64,000 bases of DNA from positions 108,584-172,583 of the forward strand of contig SSNU01000074.1 of assembly GCA_012064415.1 (NCBI GenBank), given 5' to 3'. The stretch is from Gyrodactylus bullatarudis. Taxonomy: Eukaryota; Platyhelminthes; Monogenea; Gyrodactylidea; Gyrodactylidae. Each line of letters opens with the position of its first letter. Position 1 is the first letter of the stretch. The notes under the pieces are model-generated. The model saw only the letters and a program-made list of their open reading frames with translations. It had not been told where the DNA came from and did no database searches. This document shows positions 13,901 to 28,900 of this stretch, piece by piece. The translations under genes were made by a program, and so were the position numbers.

Positions 13901-16900
13901 ATCACCTTAAAACTGTTTGCTACATAATCAATCGTTTCACTAATACCAGGGATCTGAAGATACTAGCTTTCAAGTGTTTTGCACTTCCTCACTTTGATTA
14001 TGTAGCTCCTCTTCTACCCTTCATTTCGAACTCTGCTTCCCTTGAATTAGAAAGAGTTCAGTATAGATTCCTGCACTATTTATACCCCACCCTTGACTCT
14101 TATAACGCCTTGATTATAACATCAGGTCTTGATCCAATTTGGATTCGTAGAATAGCTTTTATCGTTAAGACTTTCTCCAATAGCTCATCTTTGGCTCCGG
14201 TGAGCTATGCACTTAGGAACCCATCTTTCACTTATCATTATCTACTCTCTACCTATAGACTCCTTGACTCCATTTTTGAATTTCGTGATTGTGATGATCT
14301 ATCAAATTTAAAAATAATAATTTCTTATATAAGAGAAAAACTTAATTATTCCTTTACCCTTCTCAAATCTGAACTTCATTTAAAAAATTAATCCTCTGTT
14401 TTTGGGATCTTACATTTTTTGAAAAGTTTATCCATGGTACTCCGTTAACAGTGCTTTTTGCTGAGTTTACGTTCTTGTGAGTTTGGATTTTCTGCAGTAG
14501 CTCATGATGTTGTGCAAATGAGGCATGGAGTATTCGCAGTTCATTAGCAGTCTTACATCATAAGAAGAACTGTATATGAACACTCATTATCTGCTCAGAA
14601 TTTTCCATTTTACAGATCTATTCTATTTATTTTTATTTTTATATAATAAATGTCGCTATTTCAAACCAAAAAAAAAGTCTAGAATGGACACTGAATCTTC
14701 GACCCGGTTTTTGCAGCAGTTCATTATATAAAACGCTCAAGATTAATTTTTTAGATCATGAATAGAAGAAAATTTCGAATTTTGTTCATAGAGGTTGAAA
14801 TAAGGTTCGATTTACTATGATAATCACGAATTTTTGTCAACTTTTTCAAGTAAATTTGAGTTTCTTTATTTGATGCTCCAATATCAGCATTTAAATGCTT
14901 CAAATATTCGAAATTGATGAAATTTTTGAGCTTATAATTCAAGAAATGGCCTAATTTTTAAAGAAATTTTTCTAATCCTAACAACTAATGGGCTCATTCC
15001 ATCATGAAATTTTGAAAAATTTCTCCTGACCTTCGATGAGTAAAATATTGAATTTATTTTTTGTAAAAATACTCTTCTTTATCTCATATAGGTTTATTTA
15101 GTTCAATGAAGCAGTTCTAAAAAAGAGATTTGGAGAACCCATTTATGAATTCTTTCTTTTCTAAATGTAAACGCATAATATATATTTCTCCAGATGGTAT
15201 CTAAATTAGATAGCCTAAAAGATATTACATCAGATGTTTCTTAAAGTTCCATGTCCATTTAATAGTGATTAATGTCAGTACGTTTTTGACTTAAACAGGG
15301 AAATAAGAAAGCTGGAGCATTTATCAAAACTTATGGCTTTGATGACATCTTCCAAGTGTGTATGACCACAATGGGCCTAAACATATGTACAAATAGATTT
15401 AATTTTACTAAATATTTATTGAAGATAGAATAGAATAGACTAGGACCTAAAAGGGTTAAACCTGAAAATTTATCAAATATTGTGTAAATAACAATAATTC
15501 TCATATTAATGATTTCTAATGAAATTTTTTTTATCAACTAGCGTTATTGTAAACTCAAAGTTACATCATAAATCGATAGAGTACATTGTATTTTGAATTT
15601 CCGACCAACTTCTATATACCTATTCTGTATACCTATTAATCAATTGAATGGCGGCAATTATTTCCTTACCCATCTATCGTACATTATTTTATGTACATTA
15701 ACTTATTTTCCCGTAACAAATGGACTCGCATCATTTTCATCATAGACTTTTACAGCAATAAATTAAAGCAGGAATATTCATCTTATCACCAAAAGAATCC
15801 TTTTTTCTTTCTAAAAGATAAATTTGCATACTGAAATGAATCTTGAATTTCCAACGAAAAAATAAACTGTACCGAGATAGTTGTCCAGATTAAGTAACCA
15901 AGTGCAAAGAATCCATTTTCTTCTCTACATATTACTCCTTGAGAAATAACTAGAGTTATATAACTGATAATCAGCTTGATTATTATTTCTCTAATCTTGA
16001 GTTAGGTGGAGGGGGTTTGGCTTGGGACACATAACGTGAAGGGGAAAAATAAATTATAGGTTACAGAAATCTGTTCAGGTGGAAAATACTCCTTATGAAT
16101 AATAATCTTTCTCGTTTCTTTCTTACAATCTGAACAGCATCAACAACAAAAGAAATAACACACTTGCTTGGGAAAAATTAAACAAGAATACTTACTCAAA
16201 AATTACAAGCAAACAATAAATATGACCAAGGGACATTTGATAGGGCAATGGGAACTGATATATAACTAACTGTATAAAAGGATAATAATAATTACATTTG
16301 ACAATCAAATCAAAATTATTTCCAATTATGAAAATTATTAATGTGTCTTTTTTTATCTCAGTGTCTGAATTTCAACTATAGTCAGAGATTTGCAATTTCT
16401 CAAATGGAACTTGAAATCTTTAAATTGAATTTCTTCGTTACCAAAACTCACGAGAGAATCTGACTAATACCAACCTGAATGAATTTTATACCTTTTTCAG
16501 GTCTAGAGTTCTTAGAATGAAAAGTTCAATTTTGTATTTTTAGTTTTCTGAAAAAATTAAATTTCTGTTTTGTATAATAAAAAAGTTATGAGTTTTTTCA
16601 TCAAAAATTAGCTCATAACTTATGAGTCATAAGTAAGACACAAAAACTACTTACGATGGTATTCTTTATTGATTTTTAATTAGTCATACAAGTGTCCGTA
16701 TATAGATAATGTGTGACTGAATGCTACACATGTAATTATAATTATAGACTAAATTAATATTTCACAATCTTTTGCATGGTAAGGGGGACACAATAGTTTT
16801 TCCATTTCAAGGTTTATTTTATATTCTTTGGGGGAGTGAACATTCTCATACACAAAATCTAGTGAAAAAAAATCAAGAAAAACCCCGATTTTTTTGTATT

Positions 16901-19900
16901 TTGGAAACTGCTAAAATGTCACCTGTAATTAATTAGTAATTATTAATCGACATTCATGAAAAATGTAGAAAAATTATTTGGGCCAACTTTAATCTGATTT
17001 TAAGCTTATAAAAATCAATCCCCCTCCCCAATATACGATACCATTCTGATCAGAATTTAATTCTCGATCGAATTTTTTAAAAATTTTTACAATTTTCAAT
17101 ATCGTATTTTTGCAATTCACTTTCATAAATATGAGCAGGCAAGTTCGTTTTTTAATTTTTTCTTTTTTTTAATTTCTTCTATTTTTCTTTTACCACAATG
17201 TCTCCTTATCGTGAACACAACAAAAAGGTAAGAGCGAAAAAATAGTGAATTTAAATTTGCTGATAGATTTGCTCGAATGGACTAACATATGTCATTAATT
17301 CGATAGTAAAATGAAACTCCGTTTGTACTAAGCCTGCACTATAAAGGGTTTTAAAGTCTAATTTTTAAAAAATTGCTCTTTTCAATTTCGGGCAAGATTA
17401 TTAATTATAATTATCAAAAATATGCAATGCATTTCGTCTGATAACTTTATTCCTAAAAATTAATTTTAAATTTTTTATATATATAATATATATTTCCCCC
17501 ATCCCTTGTAACCCTTGTAAGTACCACTTAAGCAACTCATTATTATTCATCTAAGACTCAGAAAATACTTCTTTTACCACCCATTCAATAGGAAATCTAT
17601 AAATCCCCTAGAATATGAAAAAGTATTGAGTAATCAAAGATACACCTGAAGAATTCAAAAAGGGTCAAATTTTGTTAATTCCAGTTTCAAAGAAACTATA
17701 ATAGAATTCGTTCAGATTGATATCCGTAGATTCTACAATGAATATGGTGATTTTCAGAGGTATCGATCAATCAATTTGATGGTTATTCAGTAAGACAAAA
17801 GGAATGGCTTTGTTCAGAATTAATTTGAATGAATATAATGAAGAAATTAATTGATATGTATTTCTAGGCTTTATCTTCTCGACTGAATTACTTTATAAGA
17901 AGAAACCGGGAAGTTAACAACAACAAAAAGACATTGGTGAATGCAGATGAAAATTTCCTCGAAGATAATCCTACTTCGCAAGATCAATGTATATTCTCGC
18001 TTATGGCAGTTGCAATGAACCTCTTGATGGAAATCACGGCCTATCTGAGAGAGATGAATTTGAATTTGCCAAAAAAGATGGAAAATACTACCCAAAGTAC
18101 AAAAACCAATGTTTCATCACAAAACTCAGGTCAATTTCAAGATGAGAGTAAGTCCTCACGTTTTATGTTAACCAAGATTTGCCCATAAAAATGAATGGGA
18201 CATCTCAGTCATTTTGAGTGAACTTGAAGAATTACAAAGAACTAATTAATCGAATTCTGATTGGTTCATGCCTCTTACCTCATGTATCCTTTAATTAGTC
18301 AATACATATATAGTTTGTTATATATTAAATCAATGTTTCTCTACTTCATTGGCTCTCGTGTATTGGTTGAGTATCAATTTCTTTAGATTAGACTATTCGA
18401 ATGATGGCTTGGTTAATTTAAATTTACTAATGAGTAGTTTGTCAAATATAATGGAGCTTAAATTATAACTATTATTGCTTTTTTCTAGGCTCTCTTCATC
18501 AAACTAGTGTGTCTTTGAAAAATGTTCGAAGACGTCTGAGCATTCTTGTCCCGATAATAGCCCATGGATCTAGCCCGAAAAGCGAGCCTCTTGGCAAAGC
18601 GATTTCACCTGATGAGAAATCTTCTGGCTCATGTGAACATTATTTCGATTGCAATAATGATATTCAACTTAAAACGTGTATGTTTGAGGCAACAATAGTT
18701 TAATATACCCAATATTGATCCTTTGTTTCTAATATAGTGAGCGGTAATAACAACAACAACAGGAGAATAAGTTTTGCTTTTTCAGAAGAAAACCGAGAAA
18801 GATCTTCATCTGTTCTAGTAAATAAGGATAGTCGCTCGAAAAAATCTGCAAACAAAAACATTCTAAAGCGTCTGAAGAGTGGTAGCTTCAAACGATCTCC
18901 AAAAATGAATTTAATCGATGAGACAGTGTTGGATGGCAATAGTTTGAATCCAAACAGTATTGCAAACTCCCTGACAAACTCCAATCAAGATGATAGCCAG
19001 TCGAGAATATCCAGGGCTTGTAGCTCAAGTTACCATGGTGTCAGAACCCAAAGTCTGGCAGAGTATTTTGATGATAACAAACCAAAGAATCCAAATACCA
19101 CCATTTCTTGGATTGCCAATCTTGAAGAATTCGAGCGAGAAAATCTCTCAGATGATGAAATTGTCAACACCAATCGGGGTAGACCCCAGACTAAAAAGTG
19201 TGAATCTATTCTATCAAAGAAACGTATTTCCTTATCTCGAGAACACCAAGAACCAAATCCGAACAACTTGAACCAGGTTCATTATTCACAGAATTTACCA
19301 TGGTTGAAGACAGCCATAGATTTTACCAATCTGTGAGTATATTTTGGCCCATTGAAAATTTACCATGAATATGAAAAAATTCTTTTTCAGAACTGACTTT
19401 AGCTGTGATCATGTTGATGGTTGTTTGTTAAACTGTCATGAACGTCAAGCGAATGACTGCAAGAATTTGATGAAGGCTTTGAATCAAGTTTATTCCTCGG
19501 AAATTGAAATTCCCTTTATCGGATCACTTGGAAAGCATGGCGAACTTTTGAACCAGTTCTCTAACCTTGAAGGGAATCGATCCAACTTTGAGACAGAAAT
19601 TCAGGACCAAGCTGACTCAAATGATGAAACGAGCCTGAATTCATCTGATATGGAACAGCCATGTTGTGACGAGACTTCGTGTAGCGGTGTTGAAACTCCT
19701 TGCAAAAGCCTAAGCAATGGTCCTGTCAAACTTCAGAGTGGCTCCATCTACAGCTCTAATATTCAGGATTCAGATTCTCACATTGGCGTGCTTCAGCGCT
19801 TGGTCAGTCAGAATCAGTATCCCTGGAATATAGATGAGGAAATATCGAAAAAGAATGTTTTCCTACGCTACCTTACCCGAAGAGGCTTCTCAATCAATCA

Positions 19901-22900
19901 AAACCCAAATAATAGAGAGGGAAATATGAATCTTATAGAGAAAATATTTAGCAGATCTATGAGCAGAGGTAATTTGAGGACAAATCAAGATGAAAACATT
20001 TTGAATTCAGCAAATTTCGGCTTCTCAGTATTTTTATCACTCGGTGAGCTTTAGTTAAAGTCATTTTGAATATTTAAATAAAACTCTAAATTATTATTTC
20101 AAGTTGCATCAAACTCTGGAGCCCGAAGTAGCCTTACTTCGAATTGTACACATGCAGAGGAAAATTTATCAAATTCAACATTGAAATCAAACAAGAGCCA
20201 GTGTCCTTCGCAGCTGAAAAATTCTCCAGCACTTCGCTATCTAAAATATCAAATTAAAAGTCTTAGGGCCTCAAATCTGAAACTGTTGGCCAAAGGAAGT
20301 CTCTTGCTCTCGGAGAAAAATTTAAAGAATTTAGCTGGGTATTGCTGGGAAGTCTTGCTGGAAACTGACAATGAGTTGACTTCCTTGGCTGCCACAATTA
20401 TTCTCATTATATCGATAAAGAGTCCAGAGTTTATTAGAAATTTCATTTTCTGCGAAATGTGTCATCAAAATAAGGATATAAGAACTTTTGCCCTACTGAG
20501 ATTTCGTACCCTCTGGAATTGTCGCCATCATTTCTGGTGTAGACTGGAAGATGGAGCTGTCACAAAGTACAAGCTCCCACCACCTTTTATTGAATTTGTT
20601 TTACCATCGCCAACACTTGGACATCCAGGCGTTGAAGTTCCCAATAGTGCCTGGCAAATTCGTAAAGGTACATCTCCAGAAGAGGTCCAGCTGAAACAAA
20701 ACGAAACAGCTGTAAGATTTGCATAATTTTATTTCTAGACAAATTTAACTTTTCCAAATTTAATCCAAATCGAAAGCATTGTAGATTAAAAGACACATAT
20801 GGGATTACCTCACTGATTTTAAATTGATAATTTTTCACAGGAAAAGACCACACCATAATAATTTCAAAAGTAGCATAGGATTCTCATATAGTTGTTTATT
20901 ATTTAGATTAATAGCCTGAGACTGAAAATTTCATAATTTAGCATAGAAAAAAATCTCTGCCTGAAGCCTACTGTTGAACAGTCTTTAGACAGCACCTGTT
21001 CCAAGTAAATGAAAGTTTTATCATGTTCAAGGTGTTTGATGAAGTATTGGGGCAAAAAATCATGCAGTTATTGCCCAAATTATTGGCTTTGATGAACCAA
21101 AAAATTCAAATTAATCATAAAAAATCTCAAAAATTTATCATATGAAAGAATAGCTTCAATAGATTCAGTATTTTTTTCTGATTCAACCATCTCTAATAGA
21201 AAAGTTGTAAACCTTAGGTATTATTGGAAGCATTTTACTGAGGACCAAAGTCTGACCAAGATATTGAACTAAAAATAGGGTAGAATACACCAAAAATATC
21301 AAAAAGCTTTATTAAAATCCTTCTGACGCAGAACGACTTCAAAATTTAATTTTGTTCTTGACCATTTTGAGTGTTTTGTGAATAAAGTAAATTCCCATCT
21401 TCATGTCGACTAGCTTTAGATTTCATTTGTAATAGTTCTTTCTTTCTTAGAAAACGTTTGTAACTGCAAGTACAACTAGACGTAAGCAAAAGAAGGAAAT
21501 GCTTATGAATGCAGTTGCCCTGGAAGAAATCCAAAAGAAAATCAATTGCCAGGAGTATCACTTTTTAAATTGTCCAATCCTCGAAAAGTCAGCGATTGAG
21601 TATTCTTTTTCGAAAGAGCACAAGGAAGAGACTAATAACGAAGATATTAGCGCTGCATGCCCTTCAGTCCCAGTTCAGACAAATCCTGTACAAGAAGAAT
21701 TCAATGCTGCTGTAAGACGTCTAAGTGTTGCACCAATCAATAGGAGTGCTAATATTCAGTCGAGAAGTTTTTCCTGGCGCAATGGTTCCATTCCATGGTA
21801 TAAAATGGGCGCTGAAATAAACGAGGACCCGGAAAATATTGGCAATATGTTTTTCGGTCTTGGAAACACACTGAGTCTGGGTAGTGGTCCCAATGGGTCC
21901 ACCTTTCAGGTACTCAACGGAAACATCCAAAAACAATATTCCCAGCCAGTATTTCCGTCTACTCTGTCAGCTTGTATTATTCCCATGGTTAATTTGCTAG
22001 ATGATCATGAAGTTAACTCGGACGGCATGTCAGTAGCTTCAGTTGCTGAAAGTGTTGTATGGCAGCTATTAATTGAAGATTCCTCTTTAATATTACGATA
22101 TATTTTCGAAAAAATTACCAGAGTTGACGACAGAGATAATCTTATAGCAGTACTAAGAAGACTTATCGTACGGCTTCCAGAACTTCCGATGCAAACAGCT
22201 CATACACTCTTTAATAATATGGTTAGCAGCATAGTATTTTATTTATTTCAGAGATCAAAATATGAAAATATGATGCTTTTTGGGGTTTAATAATTCAAGG
22301 TCTACTGCATCCTAATTGGAGCAGATTATTTGCCTACAACCTGCTGAAAATTGAGTTAAAGATAAAAGGTTTGGAAAAAATAGGTGTAAATTTTTGAATT
22401 TAGCTTCAAATAGCTCAAAAACTAGAACCAAGGAACCTTTTTCTGTATAGAGAGGCAAAACCTTGCAAATCGAGTTTTCAGTTTTACCACCTAATTTGAA
22501 AACTCTATTGTAGGATTTTTTATGAAGCACATCCAAAATTGAGATGAAGGCCAATTTATATTGAAGGCCAAATGTAAACTTCTTATTTATGTCACTTTAG
22601 AAATGTTAAGAGTACCATAATTATAATTAATCATTGCTAAACTATGGTTTCTCAGTTTTACCATAAAAATCTTGTTGGTTTATCACCCATTTAAAAACTC
22701 TAAATATATGTAAACAGGGGTAGATTCTGAAATATAACTCGAATAAAAGTGAGTAGGTCTCTTAAACCTTTCATATGACCTTAGAATCTAATCAAAATTA
22801 AAACTTGGTTCATTTTAGATCGGATACATGATGTTTCAGATTCGTACCCCAAGCACCAGTTCCCCAGAATCAATTGCTTCAGCTTTTGTTGTCCTACAAA

Positions 22901-25900
22901 CTGTGAGTGTATTTCTTGATCATATTTTATGTTTTAGATTCTAAAAGGATTTTAACTACTTAAAGCCATGTGGGGGTAAATATGAAGGAAGACGAAGTAG
23001 TTGGTAAAGACATGTATTGAGAGTGGACTGTATTATTGTATGATAATAGAAAGTACATTAGATATGATAAGAAAAGATTCACAGTTTTTGATGACTTACC
23101 ACGAGGTTTAATCAGAGAAATATGAACTGTGTGATTAAAAAAATTAACCTCCATTGATCTTATTGGTTAATCAGGATCCTTTATTCTCATTGGACGATAG
23201 AGATTGTGTACATGAGAGTTTATATTTTTTTACAGTATTACTATTGAGTAGTATGGTAATAATATTTTTAGGGATAATTAAACGTTGTAGTAACTATGCT
23301 GTTACATCCGAATGAATTTGGAAATTTATGATTTTCACGAATCTCAGATTTTTTATCATGGACTCTAAAATTTGTAAGACATCTTTAATTCTGTGTTGGC
23401 GAAAAATTTGCATTTTTAAAACTTATTTCCAAAGTTGTTTAAATGGTCATTATTAAACAAGGAAGCCAATTTTACATGATAGCTTAAAAGAAAATAGCTT
23501 TTTTTGATCGCTCTCAGATCTTCAAATCAATAAAAATTTTCAACGTCAAGTTCGAAAACGAATGTCTCCAAACTTTTCTGAAAAATTTACTTTTCTCAAA
23601 TCGGTGTTCCAAAAATTTTAAAACTTGTGTCAATAAACAAAAGCTTTAGTTGATAATTATAATGAATAATTCTTGATTGACTCATATTTTAGAAAATTGA
23701 AAGAAGATATATTAAAACCAAATGTACATTTCTTGAAGTATCATCAGTAGTAATTCTTCAAAAATGATATGAGTTAAAAGTTCATTCAAAATAGTAATTT
23801 ACAAATCATGAAAGAAATAGTAAAAGTCAAAGAAAATAAGAATAAAATGCAAGCTGAAAAAACACCAAAACTCTCCAATAAATAGCAACAGTGGAGAGAA
23901 AAGTGAAAAAGCTTACATTGGCCAAGGTAATTGAAGATTATAGGAATAGTTTTTTTGAACACATAGATTTGGTTTATATAGGTTAAAAAGAAATTTTTCT
24001 TTCACCCATACATCTATGCTGTCGTCATTGGGGTTTTTGTATAAAACGGAAAAATTAGAAACTGAAGCTGTATGATCTTCTTGTCTAAGGTGCCTAGTAA
24101 CCGCAGTATCCTTTTTCAGATGATCCTCCGCTCTGGTAGATAATTTCCTAATAGTTCCTAATATATGAGGCTCCACAATCACATTGGAATTTGTAAACTA
24201 ATAGAGTTTTCTCCTCTGGCTTCAGCAAATCCTTATGAATCAAACTAAATAATCTCTGAGTTTTAAATACAATTTTTAATTGTATGTTATTATAATGTTG
24301 ATTGATGAGATCATTTAGCCTTCTAATATCATTACTGAACCCATCACCTTTGAAGTTGAGCTTCATAAAAATAGTTGTTTTCTCCAATTCATCTGTTTCG
24401 ACAAGCTCATTTCTATCCATAGATACATTCATGAATTTGTCAACAAATTTACCGGGATAACCATTTTCCTTCAGACTTAACTTCACGTTCTCTATTTCGT
24501 TAGACCATTCCTCAGGGCTTGCTATCTTTCTTATCCTCTTACTTAGACCAATTACTAAGCCAACTTTATGAGAGATAGGACTGAAACTGGCATAATGTAG
24601 ATACTTCCCGGTGTCAGTCTTCTTCTTATAAATATTTCTCAGAATTGATCCATCTTCTCTTCTAGTCAATTTGACATCTAAGAAACTCAAGATACCATTA
24701 GATTCTCTTTCCATAGTAAAAACTATATTCGGATGAAACGAATTCATCTTGGAGAAAAAATCATCTACTGATACGTTGGGTTTCATTAAAATAAAAGTTT
24801 CGTCAACATATCTGGTGTAAACATCAGTGTAAGAATTGATTGTTTCAGACATTTTATTTAATTCTAACCAACCTAGAAAGATGTCTGCTAAAAGAGGACT
24901 AAGAGGTGAACCCATAGCTCTCCCATCTTTCTGGATGAATACTTTGTTTCGAAACGATAATGGAACGTTTGTACAACAGATCCTAATAAGATCAGTGGTT
25001 TCATTACTTTGCATTTCAAAACCTTCGTGTTCATCAATGAAAGATTAAATAACAGATAATTTCTCTTCAATAGGTATACTAGGAAATAAAGAGCTTACAT
25101 CTAATGAAATCATTTCATTTAAACCAATATTTAAATCCTTAATTCTATCCACAAAAGCGAATGTATCTTTGACAACATATTTAGCACAATATGTATGTAT
25201 TGGTTTTAATACATCAATTAACCACTTCGCTAAATTATATTGTGGACATGACGACATATCCAAGATCGGCCTTACTGGAAACACCTCTGGAACTACATTA
25301 TCAACTATTTATCAACGATTCATATTTGATGAAAATAACTTGTATAACTGTTCAAAAATAAAGAATTTTGACTAATATCAGAGCCAGGGAAATAAAAATT
25401 ATGTTCAAATTATCTACTGAACCATAAATAGATTTCAGGAACACACAGAATGAATATTTCATTGTTTTTTATGTATATTTCAAATTATAAATTTCCCCCA
25501 ATTTCTCTTCCAGATAATCCCGTACATCCAGAGCATATACTTTAAAGATCTAAAGCAGACAATGCGTCGGGAACAGATTGATGTAAGTCACTAAATAACA
25601 TAGCTAGAAACAGAGAGGCACTTCCATTCTCACTCAAATCTGAAATAGTAGAGATTATTGGAATAAATTTTTTGACGCATTCATGCAATTATCTACGATT
25701 TCAGAAAAAACAGAATACAATACAATGAAATAGTCGGTTTATTTCCATTAAAGAAACAATTCTTCGTGATTCAACCCAAAAGTTTGTAACGATAGAAAAT
25801 ATTTTTACTATAGCAAGGTAAAACTAGATGACATGAAGATGAGAAATTACTTTATATTTTCACACAAAACTCAGGTTTTTTCAATTCAAAAGAAGATAAT

Positions 25901-28900
25901 ATACTAAATCACTAAATGTACGTTTCTTAAACGATCATCAGTAGTGTCACTTTAAAGATTTTAAAAGGTCAATGAGAAAAATGATTTACAAATTTTCAAA
26001 GAAATAGTAAAAGATCAAGAAACAGTATAGAATGTACGCTGAAAAAAAAAACACCTAAACTCTCCAATAAGTAACAGAAATGTAAAGAAAATGAAAAAAA
26101 TTAACATTCGAATTCCACAATGAAATGAATTTTTTTAATGTTGAAGGGATAATTGAAAAATTCAATTTGTTGGATTTCCCACCATGATGACGATTTCCAA
26201 AAAATCTTCTAAAATTTTTGAAACCTTGTTGAAAAACATGAGGTTTTTGTAAAAATCATAAATTCTCAAATTCATCGAGAATAGCTGTATTTAACCCCTT
26301 CGATTCCAGGGGGTTTGCGACCAGTTAATCAACTATTTTAGGCGATAACTGCTTTCTTTTGGGTTCAGGGAAAATTTACACATAATTTTTTCATAGACAA
26401 ATCGGTACAGAGATAGTCAATTGCCTTTAACAGTGGATGAGATCTCTTAAATTCATAATTTAGTATTAGCTCAGATCAAACAAAAAGTCGTAAAATGTAG
26501 GCGAAAAGTTTGTTCTACTTTTAAGTAGATCTATTTGAAAGATCTGAAATTAATTAATCAATAGTTCATAACTGTTTTCCGCTTACAATTGCAACCGAAT
26601 ATCTATTATTTCTAGTCCACTAATATTGCTATTGTTTATATCATTAGTGTAGATTTAAATCGCATCGTTTATTTGCTTTAGAAAAAGGTTTGTAAATCTA
26701 ATTTTAATAATACATATTCTTTCAATCCAAACCACGGGTTCTATTATGGATCAATTCAATTTTAAAAATTACTGTACTACTAAGGAACTAAGGAGTTTTA
26801 TTTCTCTTCCCTGTTTCCTTTTTTATTTTACCAATCAAGAAAGTTTCATAAAAAAGTATGGTCTTCTCAACTTGGTATTTTCATTGCAAAGATCATTTAT
26901 TTACTTTGGGAAGAGTGTTACGAATATTAAAGATGGATTTTTCTAATTATCAATCTAATCAAAGTCTGAATAGTTCATCTGTAAATGTATTTAATTTAAG
27001 CGAAAATTTTTATTTGCCTTTTTTCCAAAATTTTGCCTGGAAATGCCTTTTTTTTATTCAAAAAACTGGATTTTTCTGGTTGGCCTATTACTAATAACCA
27101 ATGACCACAATTTGCTAGTAGATTTAATGTCTAAAAACACTGTATTTTCTACATTGTGTTTATTATTATAAGTGATACTAAAAATATCATCAACAAAAAA
27201 TTCGTTATCTTGATCTTAATTAGTATCTTTCAATAATAACCATCACCTTCAAGTGAGATAGAGGGAAAGATCTATTACGACATGATCGTAAAAGATTATT
27301 TTCTTCTCACAATGCATATCTTGATCTATAGTAGTCTTATAGTCAACTTGGAATTGAAATGAGATAAATCAGTTATAAATGTCAGTCTCAGTGTTCTTCC
27401 CCTTTTTATTAAGGGAAGGATACTTGAAAGAATTATAAGTTTATTGATTATCTCTCCAATAATAAGCGTAAACTCAAACTATTCTCGAATTTTTCATTGA
27501 TCATGAATGTAGAGTAGAATAAAGCTTCCTTTTTAGAAGATGCTACCCAACCCTAAAATGGCACTGAGCCAATAAAACTGCTTCATTTTAATAATGAGTA
27601 TCAATGATTGACTCAAAATCTCAAAAAAAAAAATTTTAATCAAGCTAAGATGACTCAATCAATTGATATCGCATATCAGGAAATTGATGGATAGAATTTA
27701 AAAAATACATTTTTTAGCCAAAATTAAATTTTATTTTAAAGATTAACCTACTTCTAATAGCTATAACCATATGATATTTCATTGTCAAGTATTCTAAAAG
27801 CTTCATGACACTAGGCGATGACTCCCGTCCATCTCCTATTACTCAAATTGTTTTGACACCAGTTAATATAATTTCCTGTAGCCACACTTTACAAGTAAGC
27901 TTAATGTCTAAAATTTCTACATTGAAATGATATGAAGAACCAGAATTTTTTGTCTCACATTTTCAACATGCGTCTATTTTATTAAAACCTGTTTTTTACA
28001 TCTTTAAATCTTACTTTTAATACTTTATTAACGAACAGTCAAATCTTTTGATAACGGCCAATCTTCCTTGTGCAAAACAGTTCAATGTATTTGATGATGA
28101 CCTCATGGTAGCTCAACTTGTCCGCCTCAATGATGAAACAAGGGTGAGGAGTCATTTCCATTTAAGAGATTAATCCTTTTTTTGATTTATCAACTTTATT
28201 CTAATTTCAGGATTACAAATTCAGTTATATCCTGATGGAAACTTTAGAGAATAAAGGAGAAATAATTCCCAATGATGTCTTGTATCTCCTTTGTGATGAC
28301 AGGTCGAGTAAGTCTTTTAGATCCATAATTATAGTAGTAGTTATGATCTAAAAGTCGATAAGGGAGATAAAATCTAGTTTCTCGTGTTAGTCTTAAGACT
28401 TTGTAAAATTTATTGGAAAATTCGATTTTCTCCCTCATTTCTTATTTGAATCAATCATTTTAGACATAATCAGAAACGCCAACCATTACGTCCGAGACTT
28501 CTATTCTTTCAAGAGAAATCATACGCCAAAGTTGAAAATCAAAAAGGTCTTGCCTTCTGAAGGGAAATATTTACTGTTGAGGAATGCATTCAATCTAAAA
28601 TTCCAAGAGACTGGAAAGGTTCTATTCGCATCAAACATTCTCAAGTACTCCTCCCCCCAACAAGTTGCCAATCACATCTTTTTCCTTCATGAAGAGTTAA
28701 CAAAACATCCTTCATTCCCGAGGAAAGCCCTGGAGGCTGAATTGGGTCTTTATGAAGGTGCAGATAGCCGACATTTATACTCGATAGATGCTGTTCACAA
28801 ATATTCATGGATTCAGTTGTTGCGCAGAATGTTTGATAGAATGCCAGCCACATTCCCTTGGTCTTTGGACTTTCAATTATTTCTAAATGTTTTCAATGGT

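Noticed and set aside
18602..18625. CTGATGAGAAA resembling a hammerhead core
   Set aside because: It lies inside a UNC80 coding exon, has no spacer between CTGATGA and GAAA, and no flanking stems.
22222..22290. Continuation of the UNC80 exon past 22221 (MVSSIVFYLFQRSK...)
   Set aside because: It looks hydrophobic like the family segment, but it ends in a stop, has only phase-0 donors, and the downstream exon at 22819 supplies a better match (GYMMFQIRTP). Treated as intron. The 30-nt GTTAGC...TTTCAG segment at its start is likewise not accepted as an ultrashort intron because the sequence after it does not match UNC80.
26746..27094. Overlapping small ORFs in the UNC80 intron
   Set aside because: Phe/Ile/Asn-rich translation typical of AT-rich non-coding DNA, with no motif and no phase-compatible splice sites.
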